A stretch of DNA of 64,000 bases from an uncultured Bacteroidia bacterium (GTDB taxonomy: Bacteria; Bacteroidota; Bacteroidia; Bacteroidales; UBA932), in assembly GCA_902762655.1 (NCBI GenBank), contig CACWOZ010000001.1:186001-250000 (forward strand), read 5' to 3'. Below the pieces are notes generated by a model. That model was given only the letters and a program-made list of their open reading frames with translations. It made no database searches and was not told where the DNA came from. This document shows, piece after piece, positions 49,301 through 55,218 of the stretch (position 1 is the first letter of the stretch; every line of letters begins with the position of its first letter). The position numbers and the translations under genes are program-made.

Positions 49301-51000
49301 GACGCGATGACCTTGTCATTGTATTTGAGGCGGATTCCGTAGTGCCCGTTGCGTTCACTTCTCTTAAGGGTGAAGTCGCCTGCAATGCTGCCGAACTCGT
49401 TGGTGCTGAGTTTTTTGGATTCTACGAGTTTGCCGGAGGGATCATACAATTCCGCGTTTACTTCCATGCCGGATCCTGCAGATTTCAAATTGTATCTGCC
49501 AAGATAGACCACAGCCTTGAAGTGAAGGGTCTCCTCGGGATTGTAAGCCCCGCGGTCGGTAAATAGTATTGCATTGTATCTTCCCGGCTCATCGCTTTCG
49601 GAATAATCCCTGTAGTTGTAGATATGCACTGGCCTTGACGCCCTTTCGCGCCCATCGTTGCAGCGTACGCGGATGCTGTAGGAAGAGCGTTTATCCGCCA
49701 ACTTCGGGATGAAGGATTCTGGCAGGGTGGTGTAGCCGTCAATGGTAATGTCGGTGCTCTCTACAACCTTGTCGTCTTTCATCAGGTCGACGCTGACTTT
49801 CTTAAGCGGCTCACCGCTAATGAAATCGGTGGCCCAGACGCCGTAGCCTGAAGCATTCCTGCGGATGGAGGCCGAAATCGTATATTTTTGATAATCAACA
49901 GTATCCTCGATATCCCCATGGAAACACCTGACCTGATATGTACCGTCGGGAAGGTCGGGGAGATCTATCAGAAGTTTATCTTCTACGTGGTAACTCTTAT
50001 TGGGATTTGTCAGATACTTGTCATATACTTGTTTCTTGTCCTGGAGGATATTCACGGTGACGGCCTCTAGGTTGACCAGTGTAATGGTCAGTTTTCCGTC
50101 CAGAACATGGGCGCTGACCGACTTGCTTTCAAGAGATTCCAGCATGTCGTCCGCTCTTGTAAGTTCGTCAGCGATCTTCTTCTCATCGCCCTTGTAAGAA
50201 CTTCGCTGCCTGTTAAAGCTTTTGCACGCGTCGCGAAGCTCCAGAAACTCTGCCGAGTTGCCCTTGATACTGCCGTTTTCGTAGTTGTGGAGTTCGCTGA
50301 AACGGAGTTCCAGCATCTCCTGCTCAGCCATCAACCCGGCAGCCCTGCCGCTCCATCTGGCCGAAAAGGCCTCGAGGTCATTCTTCAAGTCCGGCTTATT
50401 CCTGTCGATGGCCTTGAATTCTGCAAAAGCGGAAAGAGGATATTTAATAAACTCTTTCACAAGCACTTCCGCATCTCCCGCGCTCCAGAGGCAGTATTCG
50501 TAATCGTTGGCAAGATACGAAGGAATGACACTCCCGCAGAGCAGTCCGTTAATTCTCCAGTCCCTGGTGTAGAACTCGGTATTATGTCCAGCCTTCAGTT
50601 TCGCTTTGTTCTTTTCAATGAAAGCTTTTTTATCGCTGTCGGTCTGCCCGTACTGGTTGTTCTTGAGGAAGAATTCGGCGATGGGCTCGTCGAATTCTTT
50701 TATATCCTTGTCACGCTCTGCCATCTCGGCATCCCGCAGTTTCCAGTTTCCGCTGATTCTAACCTGGGCAAGACGCACCGCGGCATCGTAAAAATCCCAT
50801 GTCAGGTGCTTTGCCTTGGCTTCGGCCTTTATCTTTTCGAGTATGTCTTCCTGAGTCTTGGGCTTATCTGCGCTTTGGGCCGCATAGTACTCCTTCCAGA
50901 GGGCAACCAGACTATGGTCTTCCTTGTCTTTTGGAGTTGAAGAGGAGGTCAGGATCAGTGCAGTCATAAGTGTCAGTGCTATAGGCTTTAAGATGTTCAT
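46324..51000 (-). CDS. Alpha-2-macroglobulin family protein
   Basis: 1558 residues with an N-terminal signal sequence that lacks a lipobox Cys. Central MG2-like domain (TDRGAYNPEETLHFKAVVYLG, about 480-500), an alpha-2-macroglobulin block (VREDFANTIAWEPFLRSNADGRVQFKFTNADKLSTYYVQV, about 920), and a C-terminal helical toroid (CKNSDGGFGWFAEMNSSSLVTAVVL, about 1180). No CxEQ thioester is seen, as in many large Bacteroidetes members. Bacterial A2Ms are thought to trap proteases at the cell surface. Overlaps folC and truB by 4 bases at its two ends. Confidence 0.9.
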   Translation of the reverse strand: MNILKPIALTLMTALILTSSSTPKDKEDHSLVALWKEYYAAQSADKPKTQEDILEKIKAEAKAKHLTWDFYDAAVRLAQVRISGNWKLRDAEMAERDKDIKEFDEPIAEFFLKNNQYGQTDSDKKAFIEKNKAKLKAGHNTEFYTRDWRINGLLCGSVIPSYLANDYEYCLWSAGDAEVLVKEFIKYPLSAFAEFKAIDRNKPDLKNDLEAFSARWSGRAAGLMAEQEMLELRFSELHNYENGSIKGNSAEFLELRDACKSFNRQRSSYKGDEKKIADELTRADDMLESLESKSVSAHVLDGKLTITLVNLEAVTVNILQDKKQVYDKYLTNPNKSYHVEDKLLIDLPDLPDGTYQVRCFHGDIEDTVDYQKYTISASIRRNASGYGVWATDFISGEPLKKVSVDLMKDDKVVESTDITIDGYTTLPESFIPKLADKRSSYSIRVRCNDGRERASRPVHIYNYRDYSESDEPGRYNAILFTDRGAYNPEETLHFKAVVYLGRYNLKSAGSGMEVNAELYDPSGKLVESKKLSTNEFGSIAGDFTLKRSERNGHYGIRLKYNDKVIASSSVRVDDFVLPTFDLVFDQKSSFERPVDMIRTGGRIYAYSGHSLSGADIRYKVLHNGEEWASGKLSLDNEDRFEIAFATDSTNTYHDWYQVNVKVVDATGETMEWKKSINIYPQRTPVVRTEYYFDEKNNDGNLELKVVAGSKPVWMLVEAHGNDNKLLWKRLEQFKPADGPAKTDVSYSMKGGDPDAIVISVIYFQDKNVYTHTSELRRVDHRWDLPLEFTRFLDTTAPASEYTFEIKTLANAELAASIFDKSTERYRANVWSHIRAIPVPGPSIPVNSITGTDESSRRIMVRGLGGGRFMSKASSNMVMMATADAAPMAEEMIVEEAIPFQLADNGQSNDIDVPVRENFANTIAWEPFLRSNADGRVQFKFTNADKLSTYYVQVFAHDKQMHNEVLRKEMVVTIPVKISLVEPQFLYEGDKYTARIALSSALSKDIKGTLTVQLMDGKDSKSAKLISTASSQISIPAKESANQDFILEAPGVENLGIKAVFRPESGTFGSDAVFVSVPVKKPVQTLTEAHSAVLLAGADKTALEAELRAMFMNVEGSIPDLQEISIRKMIQDALPSELKPDCDNAISLARALYAWSLCQKLGIAPEFDRDEAIKKLLACKNSDGGFGWFAEMNSSSLVTAVVLRLLHGLGILDETAAVQYIDARQFEKNKNGWWYRGLSLQQYLHTRSLFPEVPFKEKTDADWRKDVRAYLVPSKERGLNGWIAAKARRVQTLDNFLSLEGGPALASKLGVRLGTKTKLRKSLAADVASLVEYAQPHKSGGVYYPNAVMPWRGLLETELDAHCALMEIMDRFGHSEISDGIRLWIMIQKETQDWKQDPGYIEAIGAVLSGPESVLQTKVLALKAEYTLPFEAIRASGNGMSIAAVIPGTAVIGDRIKLSFDISNEENRSFVKVTIPFGAGLVPVNQLSGYRWGYYRNVLSDRIECWYEVYPEEKTTVSEEFYVTRAGSFQAPVATIECEYAPHYRANDAWNGRLEISAR

Positions 51001-52616
51001 AACTCCGTGGTTTTGTTAAACAAAGGCAAGGCTTCGGCCACCACGAAGGTGCTTCCGCCTATGTATATCAGGGCATTTGGCAAGTCTTGTGCCAAATCGA
51101 GGGCCTGCCGGACTGCGGCGGCGACGGAACCGCCCCGGCCAGCTTCTGCTGCTGACCCGCCTTGGCTGGCTCCTGGCTTGCTGGCGGCTGGCCCTCCGCT
51201 GACTCTGCAATCCAGTTCCGGCCGCAATGCTTTCAACTTTGCGGCCAGTTCCTCCGCAGGCATCGCCCGCTGGTTGTCCGGTGCCGCCAGAATGTACTTC
51301 GCCTTGGCCGGCATCAGCGGAGCAATCCCCGCAAGGTCCTTGTCGGCCATAATGCCGTAAATGATTATCACCTGGTACGGCTGGTTGTTAGTGCGCCCCA
51401 GCCCCGCTGCATAGCCCTGCCCTTCGGCAAGAGCAGCCAGCCGCGCAAAGTTTTCTTTCAGCGCGGGCGGATTGTGCCCGATATCGCAGATTACCTCCGG
51501 CTTTTCACAAATCCGCTGCCACCTGCCACAAAGCCCCGTCCTTTTTCCGGCTTCTGCGATTGCATCAAAAACAGACCTGGTGCATTTTATGCCCTTTTCG
51601 CCCCAGGTACCCCTCTCAGGGCTACTACCTGGTGCGCTTTTGGCCTTATTTGCCCCAGGTACCCCTTCTGAAACCGCCACCTGGTGCGTTTTCGGCCTTA
51701 TTCGCCCCAGGTCCTCCGTGTTTTCCAAGATATCCAGGGCCACCAGCACCGTATGGAGGTTGAGGTCCTGGCAGGGGCCGGTGAGGTCCATCTTCGCAAG
51801 GAGTTCGCTCTCTCCGGCAAACTTCTGTACATCAGATGCGAATACCAGGGGCGTACCAACTTGGGCCGCGACCTTTTCGAAAACAGGTGCGGTTTCAGCA
51901 TCCCGCACACCTGCCACGGCCGGCACTCCCGGCTTGAAGATTCCAGCTTTCTCCTGTGCGATAGCGGCCCTCGTGGAACCAAGCAACGCGCAGTGATCCA
52001 GGCCGATGGATGTTACCACCGAAAGCACCGGAGTGATTATGTTCGTGCTGTCCAGGCGTCCGCCAAGACCTGTTTCTATCACTGCTGCATCGACTCCCTG
52101 CCTTGCAAACCACCAGAAGGCCATGCCGGTGGTTATCTCGAAGAACGACAGTCCTTCGAAGTCCGACTCATATAGGTTCAGGAACTCCCAGACTTCTTCT
52201 CTGGAAATCATCTCGAAGCCTTCCCCCGAAACAATCTTCATCCTTTCGCGGAAGTCCAGCAGGTGGGGAGATGTATATAGCCCAACATGCATCGTGTCGT
52301 ACTGGCGGCGGGTGAGGCCGTTCGCTCCGCTACCGCCACGCACAGGTCCGCTCAAATAACTTCCGCGAACGGCCTCACCCGCCGCCAAAGCCGCGGCAAG
52401 CATGCTGCAGACGCTGCCTTTGCCGTTGGTGCCGGCCACATGTATGCACGGATACTGTTTCCACGGGTTACCGAGCAGGGCACTGAAACGCACCATGCCG
52501 GACAATCCAGGCTTGTAGGCATTGCCTGTGAAACCCACTTTCTGAACGGACTGGAAACGCGAATACAGGGCGTTCAGGCGTTCATTATAACGATCAATAT
52601 CAAAATCTGGTTGCAT
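50997..52616 (-). CDS. folC: Folylpolyglutamate/dihydrofolate synthase with in-frame insertions
   Basis: 539 residues, about 100 above the usual ~430. P-loop HVAGTNGKGSVCSML, YTSPHLLDFRERM, GLGGRLDSTNII, TSIGLDHCALLG, GRWQ and DIGHNPPALKENF are all present, so the Mur-ligase-like enzyme should be active. Extra sequence appears at three places: residues ~77-105 (just after the P-loop helix), ~302-347 (before the TGL.GRWQ block) and ~475-493 (near the C-terminus). Each maps to repeated or inverted DNA. The TATTTTTG promoter box ends 7 bases before the ATG. First gene of folC-A2M-truB. Confidence 0.93.
   Translation of the reverse strand: MQPDFDIDRYNERLNALYSRFQSVQKVGFTGNAYKPGLSGMVRFSALLGNPWKQYPCIHVAGTNGKGSVCSMLAAALAAGEAVRGSYLSGPVRGGSGANGLTRRQYDTMHVGLYTSPHLLDFRERMKIVSGEGFEMISREEVWEFLNLYESDFEGLSFFEITTGMAFWWFARQGVDAAVIETGLGGRLDSTNIITPVLSVVTSIGLDHCALLGSTRAAIAQEKAGIFKPGVPAVAGVRDAETAPVFEKVAAQVGTPLVFASDVQKFAGESELLAKMDLTGPCQDLNLHTVLVALDILENTEDLGRIRPKTHQVAVSEGVPGANKAKSAPGSSPERGTWGEKGIKCTRSVFDAIAEAGKRTGLCGRWQRICEKPEVICDIGHNPPALKENFARLAALAEGQGYAAGLGRTNNQPYQVIIIYGIMADKDLAGIAPLMPAKAKYILAAPDNQRAMPAEELAAKLKALRPELDCRVSGGPAASKPGASQGGSAAEAGRGGSVAAAVRQALDLAQDLPNALIYIGGSTFVVAEALPLFNKTTEL
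51137..51193. repeat. Weak inverted repeat in folC C-terminal insertion
   Basis: GGCCAGC (51137-51143) and GCTGGCC (51187-51193) flank a G+C-rich, Ala/Gly/Ser-coding stretch absent from typical FolC. Shorter and less convincing than the two other folC repeats. Confidence 0.4.
51575..51712. repeat. Three tandem hairpin repeats inside folC
   Basis: Three 34-base units at 51575-51608, 51627-51660 and 51679-51712, each beginning ACCTGG and ending CCAGGT so each can form a hairpin. Separated by two dissimilar 18-base spacers, giving a 52-base period. As 52 is not a multiple of 3, the copies are read in three different frames, yet the gene stays open. Confidence 0.85.
52303..52387. repeat. Long perfect palindrome inserted in folC
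   Basis: A 23-base arm at 52303-52325 (starting TGGCGGCGGGTGAGG) is exactly reverse-complementary to 52365-52387 (ending CTCACCCGCCGCCA), with a 39-base interior. It codes for residues ~77-105 of FolC, between the P-loop helix and the YTSPHLL strand. Confidence 0.9.
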
Positions 52617-52623
52617 CTGAATT

Positions 52624-52641
52624 CAAAAATAACTATTTTTG
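52624..52641. promoter_or_regulatory. Back-to-back TAnnTTTG boxes for folC and the PurL-like gene
   Basis: CAAAAATAACTATTTTTG is an 18-base near-palindrome: TATTTTTG on the minus strand (52631-52624), 7 bases before the folC ATG, and TATTTTTG on the plus strand (52634-52641), 20 bases before the ATG at 52662. Two RNA polymerases could not use both at once. Confidence 0.6.
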
Positions 52642-52661
52642 AGGGATTTTGATAATAATAG

Positions 52662-53786
52662 ATGGAAATTAACTCACCAGTGCTCTTTTCGCCTTTCGTC
52701 ATAGACGGAATACGTGAGAATGTCACTCCCGCTCAAATTTTGAGCGGAGTTAGTGCATATCCGGTTACGGGTGCACCTGGAGAAGAACTCCCTCCCATGG
52801 TGGATGAAACTCCCGATGTCGATCCGGGGCCGGCCAGTCTGGACTCTCGCAAAGTGGAGAAATATCTGTCCGGGGTGCTTAAGGCGGAACGCCTGGTGCC
52901 CATGGCTTTTGCCGGCCCTTATACCAGAGGAAAGATTGCAGGTGCGCTGATAGACTGCATCTGGAAACTTGGCCATTTCCGCATCGGGGATCTTGCGCTG
53001 AATCTGGTCTGGAAGTGGAACAATCTACAGGTCGGAAACATGGCGGGATTCTACCGTTCCGTGGAAGCGGTCGGGGAAATGCTGGATGCACTGAATATCC
53101 AGTTGATGGATTACTCATGCCAGCGCAGCGAAGGGCCATGTGATTTTGCGGTGACGGCAGACATACGTCCGACCGCAGATGAAGAAGATCTCATAGAGCA
53201 GCCGTTTACTACCCAGAATCCGCATATAGGTGCTGCCGGGATATCCAATGCCTTCCAGCCGGATGAATCTTCCTGGATTATCTACATCCCCTTTGATTCC
53301 TCTTCTTACCGCCTCGGCGGATCGCTGCTGGCGCAGACTCTTGGAATCAATCCACCGACTGCACCTCAGGTGGACGATGCTGATTATTTCATCGACTGTT
53401 TCGAGGTTGTCCGTGAGTTGGTAGAAGATGGTATCGTCCTTGCCGGTGCAAGTGTAGGCGAAGGAGGACTGCTTCCGGCCCTCAAGAAGATGGCTGGTTC
53501 CCGCACGGGGGCTGTATTGGACCTGTCCGACATCAGGCGGGCACAGCCGGATACCGACATCGTCAGCCTTCTCTTTGCAGAAGTGCCAGGTGTTGTGATT
53601 CAGATAAGAGATATAGATTTCGATTATATAGATGCCGAATTGCTGCTGCAGGATGTGGCTTTCTACCCTCTCGGGCACCCCGCTGCGAACGGCGGTGCCG
53701 TCAGGGTGAAATCCTCTGCCAAGACAGGCATACAGAATATCCTCGAATCCCTTGTGCAGCGTCAGGGAGGAGAAGGAGAAGACTAA
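52662..53786 (+). CDS. PurL/AIR-synthase-like orphan protein
   Basis: 374 residues. The C-terminal half (LVEDGIVLAGASVGEGGLLPALKKMAGSRTGAVLDL) resembles the AIR-synthase C-terminal domain of PurL, where DxSxGGL..AL is typical, but key residues differ (ASVGEGGL). N-terminal part (DSRKVEKYLSGVLKAERL; NLVWKWNNLQVGNMAGFYRSVEAV) has PurL-like sequence but no clear catalytic site. No signal peptide. Possibly a degenerate, non-catalytic PurL paralogue. Nine bases before phoH, so likely one transcript. Confidence 0.5.
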   Translation: MEINSPVLFSPFVIDGIRENVTPAQILSGVSAYPVTGAPGEELPPMVDETPDVDPGPASLDSRKVEKYLSGVLKAERLVPMAFAGPYTRGKIAGALIDCIWKLGHFRIGDLALNLVWKWNNLQVGNMAGFYRSVEAVGEMLDALNIQLMDYSCQRSEGPCDFAVTADIRPTADEEDLIEQPFTTQNPHIGAAGISNAFQPDESSWIIYIPFDSSSYRLGGSLLAQTLGINPPTAPQVDDADYFIDCFEVVRELVEDGIVLAGASVGEGGLLPALKKMAGSRTGAVLDLSDIRRAQPDTDIVSLLFAEVPGVVIQIRDIDFDYIDAELLLQDVAFYPLGHPAANGGAVRVKSSAKTGIQNILESLVQRQGGEGED

Positions 53787-53795
53787 AACTAATAT

Positions 53796-55139
53796 ATGGG
53801 AAAACCAAAAATTTTCGTGCTGGACACAAATGTCCCCCTGCACGACCATAAGGCCATCCGGCGTTTCCAGGACAATAACCTGGTGATCCCGATCGCAGTG
53901 GTCGAGGAACTCGACAAATTCAAGAAAGGCAACGACACGCTGGCATATAATGCCCGCCATTTCCTAAGGGATCTCGACAAGATTTCCGATGGCAGGACGT
54001 TCGGCGATAAAGGCCTGCCTATTGGCAAGGACCTCGGCCTGATAAAGGTGGAGCCCAATCATCCATTCCCGGATTCGATGAAGGACCTTTTCAAGGATGA
54101 TATCCAGGACCACCGCATACTCGCGACCGCGATATGGGTGAGGGACAATAACCCGGGCACTTTCGTTGCACTCGTCACCAAGGATGTCAACTTGCGCATG
54201 AAAGCCAAGGCTGCCGGGATGGAGGTCCAGGATTATCTGACCGACCGTGTAGAAGAATCAAAAGTGGAGAATGCCAACAGTGAGGTGCAGTATTACACAC
54301 TCGCCCCCGAACTTCTGCAGGCGCTTGCCTATGGGCCGGAGAACGCAATCGAATGGAAGGCCGTGGTGGAGAAGGAACCGGAACCGAACCAGTTATTCAA
54401 GTTCCGCTGGCAAGGCGACAGGGACGCAGAAACAGTATGCGCCAGATATGATGCCGACCGCCGGAAAGTCATCCTGATCAAAGCCCATACCGCCTATGGA
54501 ATCAAGCCTCGCAACGATGAACAGAAGATGGCCCTGGACGCCTTGCTGAATCCCAAAGTGAAACTTGTTACCCTTACTGGTGGCGCCGGGACCGGCAAGA
54601 CATTGCTGGCCCTGGCTGCAGCTCTGGAGCAGGAAAAGGATTTCGACCAGATTTATATTTCTCGTCCCACCGTCATACTTGGCAATCAGGATATCGGATT
54701 CCTTCCCGGCGACAAGAACGCCAAGATGACACCTTTCCTGCAGCCGCTCATGGACAATCTCAATGTCATCAAGGGACAGTTCAAGGCGTCTTCCCGTGAG
54801 GCTTCCCATCTGGAAGGTCTGCTGAAGGACGAAAAACTGGTGATCGAGCCTCTTGCCTACATCCGCGGCCGCAGTCTTGGGAACGCATTCTTCATCATAG
54901 ACGAGGCACAGAACCTTACCCCGTTGGAAGTCAAGACCATAGTCACGAGGGCTGGCGAAGGAACGAAAATCGTGCTTACCGGTGATATTTTCCAGATTGA
55001 CCAGCCTTATCTGGACCAATGGAGCAACGGTCTCACCCATACCGGCGAGAAGATGGACGGGCAGAAGATTTTCCAGCATGTTTTCCTGCGCAAGGGAGAA
55101 CGTAGCGAATTGTCCGAAATAGCGTCTAAACTGCTTTAG
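53796..55139 (+). CDS. PhoH-family ATPase with N-terminal PIN domain
   Basis: 447 residues. PIN domain at about 3-140 with acidic positions D10 (LDTN), E in VVEELD and D in VTKDVNLR; then the PhoH ATPase with Walker A GGAGTGKT from about residue 262, ISRPTVILGNQDIGFLPG, Walker B FFIIDEAQN and LTGDIFQID. These PIN-PhoH (PhoH2/YlaK-type) proteins are thought to act as ATP-driven ribonuclease/helicases. Followed by ppdK on the same strand. Confidence 0.93.
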   Translation: MGKPKIFVLDTNVPLHDHKAIRRFQDNNLVIPIAVVEELDKFKKGNDTLAYNARHFLRDLDKISDGRTFGDKGLPIGKDLGLIKVEPNHPFPDSMKDLFKDDIQDHRILATAIWVRDNNPGTFVALVTKDVNLRMKAKAAGMEVQDYLTDRVEESKVENANSEVQYYTLAPELLQALAYGPENAIEWKAVVEKEPEPNQLFKFRWQGDRDAETVCARYDADRRKVILIKAHTAYGIKPRNDEQKMALDALLNPKVKLVTLTGGAGTGKTLLALAAALEQEKDFDQIYISRPTVILGNQDIGFLPGDKNAKMTPFLQPLMDNLNVIKGQFKASSREASHLEGLLKDEKLVIEPLAYIRGRSLGNAFFIIDEAQNLTPLEVKTIVTRAGEGTKIVLTGDIFQIDQPYLDQWSNGLTHTGEKMDGQKIFQHVFLRKGERSELSEIASKLL

Positions 55140-55218
55140 AAGGTTGAGTTTGCAAATAGTAGTATTTTTTGCTAAATTCGTGGGATTTTTTAGAGAACTA
55201 TTAAACACAAAACAGAAT

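Noticed and set aside
46324-51000. Thioester (CxEQ) in the alpha-2-macroglobulin protein
   Set aside because: No Cys-x-Glu-Gln was found, so protease trapping by covalent attachment is not claimed.
51575-51712. CRISPR-like array in folC (three 34-base repeats, 18-base spacers)
   Set aside because: Repeats diverge from each other, spacers are too short, no cas genes are near, and the whole array lies within an open housekeeping gene.
55144-55171. TAnnTTTG promoter for ppdK
   Set aside because: Only TATTTTTTG, one base too long, is seen and the -33 spacing is poor; not reported as a feature.
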